NCBI GenBank assembly: GCA_020832405.1
Contig: JAFIET010000013.1
Coordinates: forward strand, 1 to 63,709
Source: Balneolales bacterium
GTDB lineage: Bacteria; Bacteroidota; Rhodothermia; Balneolales; Cyclonatronaceae
Length of the DNA stretch: 63,709 bases
Reading direction: 5' to 3'
Positions 41,300 through 53,332 of this stretch are shown one piece after another; the first letter of the stretch is position 1; each line of letters begins with the position of its first letter. A program made the position numbers and the translations under genes. Under the pieces are notes generated by a model. It was not told the origin of the DNA. It made no database searches and saw only the letters and a list, made by a program, of their open reading frames with translations.

Positions 41300-43081
41300 A
41301 TGATGGAATGGAATAAAAAAACACTGCTGCTGCTTACTGGCGTACTGCTGACCGGACTTTTTCTGGGATGGCTGATTTTTGGCGGAAGTCATAATCATGA
41401 TGCGCATAACGGCCACGGCCACGATCATGATCACGCGCACAGCCACGGGGAAGCCGGTAACGGTTCCGCAGCTGCGGCTGAAACGGTCTGGACCTGCTCC
41501 ATGCACCCGGCCATCCGCGAGGAGGGGCCCGGGTTGTGCCCGATTTGTGCGATGGACCTTACCCCGGCTTCCGCCGATGATGGCGGCGATTTCGAGCTCA
41601 CCATGAGTGAAGCCGCCGTGCATCTTGCAGGCATCCGCACTACGGAAGTGGTGTCGGCGCAGCCGGTGCGCGAGCTTCGCCTGCCGGGCCTGGTAGTGCC
41701 CGATGAGCGCCGCCTGCACCGGGTGAGTGCCCATTTCCCCGGGCGCCTCACCTACCTGCGCACGGCTGAGACCGGCATGCAGATAAGCCGGGGTGAGCTG
41801 CTGGCGCGGGTGTATGCACCCGAACTCGTGAGTGCGCAGCAGGAGCTGCTCGAGGCGCAGCGGCTGGCAGCGCAGCACCCTGAGCTGCTGCGGGCGGCAC
41901 GGGCACGGCTGCTGCAGTGGGAGCTGAGCGAGGCGCAGATCGATGCCATCCTCGAAAGCGGACGCGTGCGGCAGGAGCTCGAAATTTTCGCCCCGGTCAG
42001 TGGCGTGCTCATGCGCCGCAATGTGGAGCAGGGCGCCTATGTAGCACAGGGCACCGTGCTGATGGAAGTGGCTGATCTCTCACAGGTGTGGCTGCGTTTC
42101 GAAGCCTGGGAGGAAGACCTGCCGTGGATCGAGACCGGCACCGAAATCAGCTGGCACCGCCGCGGCCGGGCGGGTGAGCTGAACGGGGCAGTTGTGGAGT
42201 TCATCGATCCGATGGTGGATGAGCGCACGCGCACAGCTGGCTTGCGGGCCTCGGTGAGCAACCGCGATGCGCAGCTGCGCCCCGGAGAGCTGGTGCAGGC
42301 CACGGCACGCATCACCCTGCCCCAAACACAGCTGATGGTGCCGGCAAGCGCGGTACTCTGGACCGGGCCGCGATCGGTGGTTTTTGTGGAAGACACCGAA
42401 GCCGAAACCCCGCGCTTTGAAAGCCGGGAAGTGACCCTCGGGCAGCGGGCGGGTGATTTTTTTGTGATTGAAGACGGTCTCGAGGCCGGTGAGCGGGTGG
42501 TGTTCAGCGGGGCCTTTAAGCTGGACAGCGCTTTCCAGCTGGCTGACCGCTTCAGCATGATGAACCGCGGCCCCGGGCTGCAGCCGGTGCGGCAGGGGCA
42601 CGGCGACCACGCCGAAGTACGCCGGTTCCGGGATGTACCCGAAGCATTCCGTGCCGGGCTAACCCGCCTCACCCGAACTTATCTTGAAGGCAAAGAGGCT
42701 TACGTTGAATCTGATTTCACGGCCTCGGTGCAGGCCTTTGAAGCTTTTCAGGAGCAGCTTGCCGGGCTGGAGCGGCCGCAGCTGCCGGTTGATATGGTGC
42801 AGCCGTGGCGCGGGCTCAGTCGGGCCCTTGGCGCACACGTTGAGCTGCTGCTGGCCGCCGGCGATATTGAGGACGGCCGGGCACAGTTCCGTCATCTTTC
42901 GGATCAGATGGTACTCGCCGTACGGCAGTTCGGTGTTGACGGCGTAGTGTACCATCAGTACTGCCCGATGGCCTTCGAAGACGAGGGCGCACACTGGCTC
43001 AGCGCCGAAGAGCCCATCATGAACCCTTACCTGCCGGAAATCATGCTCATGTGCGGCGATGTAATCGCGCGCATTGAGTAG
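41300..43081 (+). CDS. cusB: CusB-type periplasmic adaptor with HMBD and DUF3347 domains
   Basis: About 593 residues from the ATG at 41300 or 41303. A TTG at 41288 is less likely. Order of parts: membrane anchor (about 5-28), His-rich linker (HDAHNGHGHDHDHAHSHG), heavy-metal-binding domain (WTCSMHPAIREEGPGLCPIC), then lipoyl, barrel and beta-barrel adaptor regions (LAGIRTTEV, YAPELVSAQQELLEAQ, LMRRNVEQGAYVAQG, RTRTAGLRASVSN, VPASAVLWTG). The C-terminal DUF3347 ends HQYCPMAFEDEGAHWLSAEE...NPYLPEIMLMCG. It bridges the RND pump to the outer-membrane channel and may itself bind metal. A near-copy of its last 46 codons lies at 44086. Confidence 0.92.
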   Translation: MMEWNKKTLLLLTGVLLTGLFLGWLIFGGSHNHDAHNGHGHDHDHAHSHGEAGNGSAAAAETVWTCSMHPAIREEGPGLCPICAMDLTPASADDGGDFELTMSEAAVHLAGIRTTEVVSAQPVRELRLPGLVVPDERRLHRVSAHFPGRLTYLRTAETGMQISRGELLARVYAPELVSAQQELLEAQRLAAQHPELLRAARARLLQWELSEAQIDAILESGRVRQELEIFAPVSGVLMRRNVEQGAYVAQGTVLMEVADLSQVWLRFEAWEEDLPWIETGTEISWHRRGRAGELNGAVVEFIDPMVDERTRTAGLRASVSNRDAQLRPGELVQATARITLPQTQLMVPASAVLWTGPRSVVFVEDTEAETPRFESREVTLGQRAGDFFVIEDGLEAGERVVFSGAFKLDSAFQLADRFSMMNRGPGLQPVRQGHGDHAEVRRFRDVPEAFRAGLTRLTRTYLEGKEAYVESDFTASVQAFEAFQEQLAGLERPQLPVDMVQPWRGLSRALGAHVELLLAAGDIEDGRAQFRHLSDQMVLAVRQFGVDGVVYHQYCPMAFEDEGAHWLSAEEPIMNPYLPEIMLMCGDVIARIE

Positions 43082-43093
43082 GGGCCGGGGGAA
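42941..43093 (+). repeat. Direct repeat, copy A (end of cusB)
   Basis: The last 140 bases of cusB plus 13 bases beyond its stop match 44086-44238 with about 6 differences in 153. The two copies bracket the toxin-antitoxin module. Confidence 0.9.
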
Positions 43094-43099
43094 AGGAGC

Positions 43100-43147
43100 T
43101 TCACCGCAGACCCGGCCGGATCTGAAGCCGGTCGGGGCTGCGGTGAA
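43100..43147 (+). terminator. Hairpin after the copper efflux operon
   Basis: TTCACCGCAGACCCGGCCGG (43100-43119) can pair with the complementary run ending CTGCGGTGAA at 43147, giving about 20 pairs with two mismatches. No T-run follows, so it is either a factor-assisted terminator or an mRNA-stabilising 3' hairpin. It lies just inside the segment between the direct repeats. Confidence 0.5.
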
Positions 43148-43276
43148 CTTCCTCACTTACAAAACCCGGAGTACAGCGGGAAAAAGCTCAAGACGGGAAC
43201 CTGATATGTTGTAAATCATGCTGCCGTTTCGTAGAATGGATAAGAAACAGGTATTTATCACAAAGCCCATGCTCTT

Positions 43277-43528
43277 ATGAAAAAAAAGCTGACACTTACC
43301 GTAGAAGAAGAGGTAATTAGCTCTGTGAGACGCAGAGCTAAAAGGAAGGGTGTTACTGTTTCCAAAATGTTTGAAGAAGTTATGGGTTCATATCACGATG
43401 AAGGAGTTGAAACGGATCAGCAACGTGCCGCTAAAAGATTGCTTCTGGCATTAGAGAAATCGGAGTCGATCCGATCAAAGGAAGATCAAAAGCTCTTAAA
43501 TGAATATGTTCAAAGGAAATTTGCCTGA
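43277..43528 (+). CDS. Antitoxin, DUF6364/ribbon-helix-helix type
   Basis: An 83-residue small protein. The N-terminal strand MKKKLTLTVEEEVISSVRRR and helix-turn-helix KRKGVTVSKMFEEVM are the pattern of DUF6364/RHH antitoxins that bind DNA as dimers. The rest (about 45-83) is the charged toxin-binding tail (AKRLLLALEKSESIRSKED). It overlaps the PIN toxin gene by 29 bp in another frame, the classical coupled arrangement. AT-rich compared with the GC-rich copper genes upstream, pointing to acquisition. It should neutralise the toxin and autoregulate the pair. Confidence 0.85.
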   Translation: MKKKLTLTVEEEVISSVRRRAKRKGVTVSKMFEEVMGSYHDEGVETDQQRAAKRLLLALEKSESIRSKEDQKLLNEYVQRKFA

Positions 43529-43940
43529 ACTTTTTTTGGACGCTGATGTGGCTTTTGACATTATTTCGAAACGTGAGCCGCACTTTAGGGAATCCGTAAA
43601 GCTTTTGGAGCTCGCATCCCTGAACAAGGTCAAACTGGCAATTTCTGAAAGCAGCCTGGCAACATTGATTTATCTTTCTTTTGAAATCTACAAGCTTGAA
43701 AATGCTTCGGATAAGCTTTATGATTTTATCTTAGCCTGTGATATCCTGAGTGGAGGAAGGCCGGTAATGCTTCAGGCCATTTCATCAGAATTCCGCGACA
43801 AAGATGATGCCCTGCAATATTTTACCGCGCTGAATCATGGCGCTGATTATTTCATAACGAGAAATATTTCAGACTACAAAAAATCAGAAAAAAGATTACC
43901 GGTTATGACGCCGGCTGAGTTTATGAGTTTCTTTAAATGA
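43500..43940 (+). CDS. PIN-domain toxin (VapC-like ribonuclease)
   Basis: A 146-residue PIN-domain protein. The N-terminal acidic signature is LFLDADVAFDIISKRE (Asp14, with Asp20 also nearby). Central helices and the C-terminal SSEFRDKDDALQYFTALNHG and ADYFITRNISDY give the remaining acidic residues typical of VapC-like RNases. Such toxins cleave RNA when the antitoxin is degraded. The start at ATG 43500 overlaps the antitoxin gene; ATG 43506 is an alternative. Intact reading frame. The pair stands between two copies of the 3' end of cusB. Confidence 0.88.
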   Translation: MNMFKGNLPELFLDADVAFDIISKREPHFRESVKLLELASLNKVKLAISESSLATLIYLSFEIYKLENASDKLYDFILACDILSGGRPVMLQAISSEFRDKDDALQYFTALNHGADYFITRNISDYKKSEKRLPVMTPAEFMSFFK

Positions 43941-43972
43941 TTTTCAGGAGCTGACTCCCCCTCCCAAAAAAT

Positions 43973-44018
43973 CACAAAGCCCCCCGGAAGCTGCTACCGG
44001 GGGCTTTGTGGTTTTTTT
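43973..44018 (+). terminator. Intrinsic terminator after the toxin gene
   Basis: CACAAAGCCCCCCGG (43973-43987) pairs with CCGGGGGCTTTGTG (43997-44010) with a single bulged base, followed by a T-run at 44012-44018. Confidence 0.9.
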
Positions 44019-44085
44019 AGCGAAGTAGGTTTGCTACAAAGGCATGGCGCCTGTTTGTGCTGAGGGAACTTGAAATTGAAATGAA

Positions 44086-44238
44086 GGCGTCGTGTACCAC
44101 CAATACTGCCCGATGGCCTTCGAAGACGAGGGCGCACACCGGCTCAGCGCCGAAGAGCCCATCATGAACCCCTACCTGCCGGAAATCATGCTCATGTGCG
44201 GCGATGTGATCGCGCGCATTGAGTAGGGGCCGGGGGAA
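44086..44238 (+). pseudogene. Truncated copy of the cusB 3' end (DUF3347 part)
   Basis: Translates in frame to GVVYHQYCPMAFEDEGAHRL and onward to MCGDVIARIE and the same stop, matching the last ~46 residues of CusB. Five of six base differences are synonymous. The sixth changes the conserved Trp of the WLS motif to Arg. There is no start, signal or upstream gene body, so it cannot be expressed as a protein by itself. Confidence 0.9.
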
Positions 44239-44395
44239 TGAGCACCGAAGATCAAGTTAGTTGATGATGTTCGGGGCTGATAAAGCAGTAAGAATGGAAA
44301 CGGTCAGGCTGCATTAAGGAAAATCAAAAAAGGTACGCATAAAAATTGCTGAATGGCCTAATGCCCGCAGGATGCGGAAGATAACATGCTTCGCT

Positions 44396-45490
44396 TTACT
44401 CCGCCTTGCCGTGAACCAGAATGTCAGTCATTCCTGAAGCGATAATGGTACCTGCAACTGCCGCGCCCGCATTGGAGAAATGGAACATATCATAAAAATA
44501 TTCAGATGACTTTCCCATTTTTGCAGCTAAATCAATCAGGGGAATGCCATAGGCCCGGGCAACTTCGCGGGTCGTTTCGTTGTACAGCTGCAGCACACGC
44601 CACAGCTGATAACCGCTTCCTCCTCTGTATTCGATTTTAGCTAAATCAACACCTGTTAACGGGTCGGTTCCCTCGCCGGCTAATATTGCCTGTGTTACCA
44701 AAACGGGCATAATGCCCGATTCAAGAGACATTTCCACAAAACGGCTGAGGCGGTTCCGGTACGGCTCTGTAAAATAATAGGCATGCCAGGCAAGGGCACG
44801 TTCGGCTTCTTCACGGTCAATTTCTTCAAACACCGGCTGTTGTTTTAGGTCTAAAAACTGATGTCTGACCCCTGCGTCTCCTGCAAGGTAAATCCTGTAA
44901 AGATGCAGGCCCGTAGCTACGACTTCACTGTAATATGAAGCAGACCTGACGAACTCAGCAGCCGATGAAAACCGTAGCCCGGACCTGACTCGTCGTTCAT
45001 AGCTGTCGCTTCTGCCAATATCATTCAGACCTGCTTTCAGGATGATGAAATCGGGCTGCAGGGGAAGCAGATGATCTTCAAGGAGGATGAGATGTCCTAT
45101 TGTAGAGTGTCCGTCCATTGCGGCATTATTTACCCACACTTCATGTCCTGCCGCATTTAGTGCAGAAGCCATAACGGCGGGCCAATCTTTGCCATCAGAC
45201 AGATAAAAACCCTCAGTAGTGCTTCCGCCAACTGCGATGATCCGGGCCACATCATGCGGCTTGCCATCTGGTTCCGGACCTCTGAAGCCTAAACTGTTTT
45301 TGGTATGCCTGATTTGCTCATCAAGCCTGGGAATATCCACCTGCTGGAATTCATAAATCCTCTCGTATGGGAGCATGATGCGGTTGCCCCTCACCCGGAT
45401 TTCAATGGGACTCCATAACCGCAGCAAAACCTCTGCTATGATTAAGGCCGCCAAAAGTCCCGTAAAAAATGCTGCAAGATTTTTGATCAT
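44396..45490 (-). CDS. SGNH/GDSL-family hydrolase, membrane-anchored
   Basis: A 364-residue protein. Residues about 5-24 are a membrane anchor. Blocks of the SGNH fold are present: AVGGSTTEGF (block I Ser), NNAAMDGHST (block II Gly), LKAGLNDIGR (block III Asn) and DMFHFSNAGAA (block V Asp-x-x-His). Such enzymes are esterases or acetylhydrolases acting on lipids, polysaccharides or acetyl groups; this one should act outside the cytoplasm. The catalytic set looks complete. It lies downstream of the S9 peptidase gene on the same strand, 169 bp away. Confidence 0.85.
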   Translation of the reverse strand: MIKNLAAFFTGLLAALIIAEVLLRLWSPIEIRVRGNRIMLPYERIYEFQQVDIPRLDEQIRHTKNSLGFRGPEPDGKPHDVARIIAVGGSTTEGFYLSDGKDWPAVMASALNAAGHEVWVNNAAMDGHSTIGHLILLEDHLLPLQPDFIILKAGLNDIGRSDSYERRVRSGLRFSSAAEFVRSASYYSEVVATGLHLYRIYLAGDAGVRHQFLDLKQQPVFEEIDREEAERALAWHAYYFTEPYRNRLSRFVEMSLESGIMPVLVTQAILAGEGTDPLTGVDLAKIEYRGGSGYQLWRVLQLYNETTREVARAYGIPLIDLAAKMGKSSEYFYDMFHFSNAGAAVAGTIIASGMTDILVHGKAE

Positions 45491-45538
45491 GATTGAATCC
45501 GGATTGCGGGAAAGGTTTGTTCAGCAGAAGGTTACGAT

Positions 45539-45595
45539 GCCCGTGAAATGCGTTTTCCTTTTGATGCGGACATTGAGGCAGTGCATTTCACGGGC
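45539..45595. repeat. 13-bp perfect inverted repeat
   Basis: GCCCGTGAAATGC (45539-45551) and GCATTTCACGGGC (45583-45595) with 31 bases between. It lies in the gap between two minus-strand genes. There is no T-run on either side, so it is a poor intrinsic terminator; it may be a 3' mRNA hairpin of the S9 gene or an operator of the SGNH gene. Confidence 0.5.
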
Positions 45596-45659
45596 TGTTT
45601 ACCGGTTAGATTGAAAGCGCAGTGTTTCCGACTGAGGCAGCGAAAATTCGTTTAAAAAC

Positions 45660-47600
45660 TCAGCTGTTCAAATGCAGGGCAAAAAAGCCGAGCATGGTTT
45701 TGTAGAGTTCGATGCGGTTTTCCTCGTGCTGAAAGCCGTGCCCTTCGTTGTATTTCACCATGTAGGGTACGTGAAAACCGCGGGCGCGCAGGTTTTCGAC
45801 AATCTGATCCGATTCGTGAATGTTCACCCGAGGGTCGTTGGCGCCCTGAACCACGTACACGGGCCGGGTTATTTTATCCACATTAAGAGCCGGGGAAACC
45901 TGTTTCATGATTTCCTGATCGGCTTCATCCTCAAAATCGAACCACTGTGCGCGCAGCTGACCCATGAAGGGTTTCCAGTAGGGCGGGAAGGATTTGTAGA
46001 AGGTGAACAGGTTGGAGACGCCCACATAATCGACGGCGCAGCAGTACAGCTCAGGGGTTTTAACGAGGGAGCCGAGGGCTGCGAGTCCGCCGTAACTGCC
46101 GCCGTATATGGCGATGCGCTTTTCATCGATCGCGAAGTTATTGAGGGCAAAGGCTACCCCGTCTTCGAGGTCGTCGAGCATGCGGCGCCCGATTTGTTTG
46201 CTGCCGGCGAGGTAGAATTTTTTGCCGTAGCCGCCTGAGCCGCGGTAATTAATCTGCAGGGTCGCAAAGCCGCGGCTTGCAAAAAGCTGCGCTTCGGGGT
46301 TGAAGCCCCACTCGTCGCGCGGACCGTACGGACCGCCGTGCGGGTTCACGATCAGCGGCACTTTCTCACCCCTTTCTGCCTGCGCGGGCAGGGTGAGGTA
46401 TCCGTGCAGGCTGAGGCCGTCGCGGCTCGTAAACTGCACCGGGCGCATGGCAGCCATGTGTGCTGCATCAAGGTGCGGCATGAGGTCGGCGATTTTTTCG
46501 AAACTGCCGGTGCCGGTATCAAAAAGGAAGTAGGCCCCGTAACTGCGGTCGCTGCCGGCATACAGCAGGTAGCGGGATTCATCGTCCGTTCTGCCTGCAA
46601 CGCTGAATTCCTGCCCCTCAAAAAAGGCTGTGAAGTGTTCATGCAGCTTGGTGTAGGTTTCACTCACGGGGATGATGACATCCTTCTCGCCGGTGTAGTA
46701 ATAAAAATCAATTTCGTAGCCGCGCTTGCGGGAAAGGCTGAGTCCGCCGGCGTCGTAGGTCTCGTGCCGGAACAGGGTCTCGGTTTTTGTACAGGCGGCA
46801 AGGTCGTAGCGGATCAGCTCTGCGGTATCGCTTTCAAGGTTGGAGCTTACAAAGGCAAGGTGCGGATTTTCAGATGTATAATCGAAACCGAGCAGGTCGA
46901 AGCTGTCCTGCCAGCCGGTACGCAGGATTTCCTCAAAGCCGGAGGCTTCATCTCTGCGGTACAGCAGCACGTATTCGGTACCGTTTTCCTGCCGGGTGAA
47001 GGCCCGCAGCCGGCCGCTTTTGTCGAAATGGTAGCCTGTTACCGGCGATACGGGGTCGTTGTTGGTGAAAAGCTTCTCCAGCGCTCCGCTAATCACATTA
47101 ATCTTGAAAGGCTCAAAAAGCTCCGGGTTGTCTTTGTTCATTTGTATGATGATGTGCTCCGGATCTTCCTTCAGCTGGCTGAGCAGCATCACCTTCACCC
47201 CGTCGAATGGGGTGAGTGCCTGAAAGCCGGTGCCGTCCACATTGATGCCGTAGAGTTGGTGGTTTTCATCACCGCTTTTATCCTGCACGTACAGCAGTCG
47301 GGAGTCGGTTACCCACATATATCCGTCGATGAGCTCATCACCCTCGTCCAGAATCTTACGGACTTCCCCCGTCTCAAAATGCCGGGCAAATATGGGGCGG
47401 CGGCCGCGCTCATCGCGCTCGCGGTAGGCAATCCATGTGCCGCCGGGAGAAAGCTGAAAGGCCGAGAGGGCGGGTTTGCGGAAGTAGTCTTCTACGGAGT
47501 AGCGGTAGGTGCCCGTGTCGTTGGCAGCAAGAGCAAGCAGTTCTTCGGTTGAGGAGGCAAGCGACGGATTCCCGGGCAGAGGTTTGTTTTCAGTTTCCAT
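45660..47600 (-). CDS. S9-family prolyl oligopeptidase-like peptidase
   Basis: A 646-residue serine peptidase. Residues about 30-400 form a beta-propeller (repeats such as FQLSPGGTWIAYRERDERG and YMWVTDSRLLYVQD). The C-terminal alpha/beta-hydrolase has the nucleophile Ser in YGGSYGGLAALG, the Asp in GANDPRVN and the His in NEGHGF. There is no signal peptide, so it may be cytoplasmic. It cleaves small peptides, often dipeptidyl- or acyl-aminoacyl-type. The ATG at 47600 gives an acidic start METENKPL. Confidence 0.93.
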   Translation of the reverse strand: METENKPLPGNPSLASSTEELLALAANDTGTYRYSVEDYFRKPALSAFQLSPGGTWIAYRERDERGRRPIFARHFETGEVRKILDEGDELIDGYMWVTDSRLLYVQDKSGDENHQLYGINVDGTGFQALTPFDGVKVMLLSQLKEDPEHIIIQMNKDNPELFEPFKINVISGALEKLFTNNDPVSPVTGYHFDKSGRLRAFTRQENGTEYVLLYRRDEASGFEEILRTGWQDSFDLLGFDYTSENPHLAFVSSNLESDTAELIRYDLAACTKTETLFRHETYDAGGLSLSRKRGYEIDFYYYTGEKDVIIPVSETYTKLHEHFTAFFEGQEFSVAGRTDDESRYLLYAGSDRSYGAYFLFDTGTGSFEKIADLMPHLDAAHMAAMRPVQFTSRDGLSLHGYLTLPAQAERGEKVPLIVNPHGGPYGPRDEWGFNPEAQLFASRGFATLQINYRGSGGYGKKFYLAGSKQIGRRMLDDLEDGVAFALNNFAIDEKRIAIYGGSYGGLAALGSLVKTPELYCCAVDYVGVSNLFTFYKSFPPYWKPFMGQLRAQWFDFEDEADQEIMKQVSPALNVDKITRPVYVVQGANDPRVNIHESDQIVENLRARGFHVPYMVKYNEGHGFQHEENRIELYKTMLGFFALHLNS

Positions 47601-47865
47601 TATAAATGATCAAATTCGATTGGGTGTATAAGAAATAAGCGGAAAAGCCGCGTGGCAGAGCAGAAAAACGCAGCCTTGTGTTTTGCTTCAAAATAAGGCC
47701 TGTATAGCAGGGATGAAATAAAATTGGTTTTGATTTCAAATCCTCTTATTTTTGCAATCTGTATAAAAACAGGAAGCTTTGCAGCAGACACTTACGCAAT
47801 CCGCAGTGTGGTGCTGCAAAGCTTCCTTTGTAACCAAGTATATCCCATCCAAAAAAAGATATCCC

Positions 47866-48099
47866 ATGTCACGCAGAGACGATATTACAGGGTCTAAAGC
47901 CATGAACGGCTACCGTTCTTCCAAGGCGAATAACAAGACCAAGCGTCTTTTTCACCTTAACCTTCAGAAAAGAAAATTCTACATTCCGGAAGAAGACCGC
48001 TGGGTAACCCTGAAGGTAAGCTCGAAAACGCTTCGTACCATCAATAAAAATGGTATTTACGCCGTACTGAAAAAGAACGGTTTACTCACCAAAATCTAA
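47866..48099 (+). CDS. rpmB: 50S ribosomal protein L28 (bL28)
   Basis: A 77-residue basic protein. Conserved SKANNKTKRLF and LQKRKFYIPEEDRWVTLKVS, SSKTLRTINKNGIYAVLKK identify bL28. The start is the ATG at 47866; an upstream open frame to 47779 is not conserved. It is followed by L33 after 20 bp. Confidence 0.95.
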   Translation: MSRRDDITGSKAMNGYRSSKANNKTKRLFHLNLQKRKFYIPEEDRWVTLKVSSKTLRTINKNGIYAVLKKNGLLTKI

Positions 48100-48119
48100 T
48101 TCGCTAAACGAGCAGCATC

Positions 48120-48290
48120 ATGGCAAAAGCAAAAGGTAATCGCATTCAGGTAATTCTGGAGTGCACCGAAAAGCCCGGTACCTCCCGTTATGTTACGACC
48201 AAAAACCGCAGAACGACCACCGGCCGTATGGAGCTGAAGAAGTATAATTCTGTTCTGCGCAAGCACACTGTGCACAAAGAAATCAAATAA
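48120..48290 (+). CDS. rpmG: 50S ribosomal protein L33 (bL33)
   Basis: A 56-residue ribosomal protein. [31 protein letters not shown] and [16 protein letters not shown] match bL33. It has a single Cys and no CxxC pairs, so it is the zinc-independent form. Middle gene of the rpmB-rpmG-small protein cluster. Confidence 0.95.
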   Translation: MAKAKGNRIQVILECTEKPGTSRYVTTKNRRTTTGRMELKKYNSVLRKHTVHKEIK

Positions 48291-48323
48291 GCAATTCATT
48301 CTTAACCCGCAAGGTATTCAGTA

Positions 48324-48494
48324 ATGGCTAAGAAGCAATCATTCGGTGAAAAAGTACTTGCCGCCAAAATGTCTCAGCGTAAAATGGCGAAAGTAATTAT
48401 AGGTCAGAAAACAGCTCAGGGCAGCCCAAAATTTAAGGAAGCGATTGTTGAAGCTGATAAGATCAGTGACTTCATTTCCGCTAACCGCTCCTGA
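48324..48494 (+). CDS. Small basic protein, DUF4295-like, ribosome-linked
   Basis: A 56-residue basic protein (MAKKQSFGEKVLAAKMSQRK, KVIIGQKT..., ISDFISANRS). Its place directly after rpmG, size and MAKK start match the DUF4295 gene that follows rpmB-rpmG in Bacteroidota. Sequence similarity by eye is limited. From memory, a protein in this position was named a Bacteroidota-specific large-subunit protein (bL38) in a Flavobacterium ribosome structure; I have not verified this. Followed by a terminator. Confidence 0.7.
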   Translation: MAKKQSFGEKVLAAKMSQRKMAKVIIGQKTAQGSPKFKEAIVEADKISDFISANRS

Positions 48495-48569
48495 TATTTA
48501 TCTGTTTTTGCCTCCATTTAACTCTTTACACCGCCCTAAGAACGTGTTGTAGTTGTAGTTGTAGTGAGT

Positions 48570-48609
48570 AAAAAGGTTGTATTCCTATGTGAATGCAGCC
48601 TTTTTTTAT
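48570..48609 (+). terminator. Terminator after the rpmB-rpmG cluster
   Basis: AAAAAGGTTGTATTC (48570-48584) pairs with GAATGCAGCC and the T-run (48591-48607) with two G-U wobbles, followed by seven Ts. Confidence 0.75.
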
Positions 48610-48793
48610 TTTAATCTGCGGCAGTAACCGGTTTTCAGCAGCAATTTGCAGCGGTGCTGTGATTTGTATATTTCCGCCTGAATTCAAAAACACGTTCCTT
48701 TGTTTAAATCCGGTTTAAAAGCATTTTGATATTGTAATGCCGCCCGACAGCTCTTTTCAGGCTTAAGTACTATCCGACTAATATAATTTCGCT

Positions 48794-52510
<3,717 letters not shown>

Positions 52511-52544
52511 GGCTCCTCATCTCATCTGCGTAACAAATTCGGGC

Positions 52545-52590
52545 TCTTTTTTTGGGTGGGAATTCCGTGGGCATCGCTTGTTTTCGCGTC
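52545..52590 (+). repeat. Dispersed intergenic repeat, partial copy R5
   Basis: TTTTTTTGGGTGGGAATTCC, then GTGGGCATCGCTTG and TTTTCGCG match the first ~45 bases of R1-R4 (TTTGGG, GAAACTCCGTGCGCATCAC, TTTCGTG). The second half of the repeat is missing. Confidence 0.5.
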
Positions 52591-53332
52591 AGCCTGATAA
52601 ACCCTGCGCCAGGAGCGTTTTTGGGATTGTTGATCAGTAGGGTCTTCCGCAGATTTTGCAGGGGGCGAATCCGTGATGTTCGCACAGAAAGAGAGCCCGG
52701 AGTTACAGATCTGTTCATTTCCCGCATTATTATTCTGACCGGCAGGGGTTAACGAAGGGAGTAGGGCTCAGGAAAAGGTTTATTCTGCAGACCCGTGGCA
52801 TAAAGCGGTTCTGCATATGAGCCCACACAACGGATTACAGATAATTGAGGAATCCCTAAAAAAAACGGGAATCTCCGGCAGCTGCATTTTTTTATTGTGA
52901 GCCGGTGTAACAGGTAATACCTGTGCCGGCGGCATCTGCCCTATTTTGAAACTTACGACAGGAAATGTGGGGATAAAATGTGACACATCCGGTGAGGCGA
53001 ATAGTTCAGGCCCGGGTGTTTTTCCGGCAAAAAAGGGTGCTGTCTGAGGGGCTGATGTCGTTTTAAAGTACTCGCAGAACCACCGGCCTGAAATAGTGCT
53101 TTAGTGCACAGAATGAAGGGGGGGCTTTCTGAAAAAAAGAGATTAGAATTCGATCTGAAAGGAGCTGTGGCTGCTTTACCGGTCTGCTCCGGGACTGGTT
53201 TGTTAGGATGGGATAAAAAAACTATTTTAATATAAGTTCAATATTATAATAACAGCATTTCGTTAATGATCCTTTGTATGGCACCGATACTTCGAAAAGC
53301 AAACGGCATTAGCGGTTTCATTTAGAGTTAGA

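Larger units (their letters stand above)
43941..44395. other. Region after the toxin: terminator, cusB fragment and spacer
   Basis: A 455-bp gap. A strong terminator is at 43973-44018, the cusB end copy at 44086-44238, and nothing recognised in 44239-44395. Confidence 0.6.

Noticed and set aside
31852-43081. The copper cluster as a novel genomic island
   Set aside because: Its base composition and codon use look like the surrounding housekeeping genes; only the toxin-antitoxin part downstream is clearly different.
43955-43972. CTCCCAAAAAAT resembling the edge of repeat R2
   Set aside because: A 12-base A-rich match before a terminator is not enough to call a copy.
48495-48793. SAM or cobalamin riboswitch upstream of metH
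   Set aside because: No conserved SAM-I/SAM-II core or cobalamin box was seen; the only clear structure is the terminator of the preceding ribosomal cluster.
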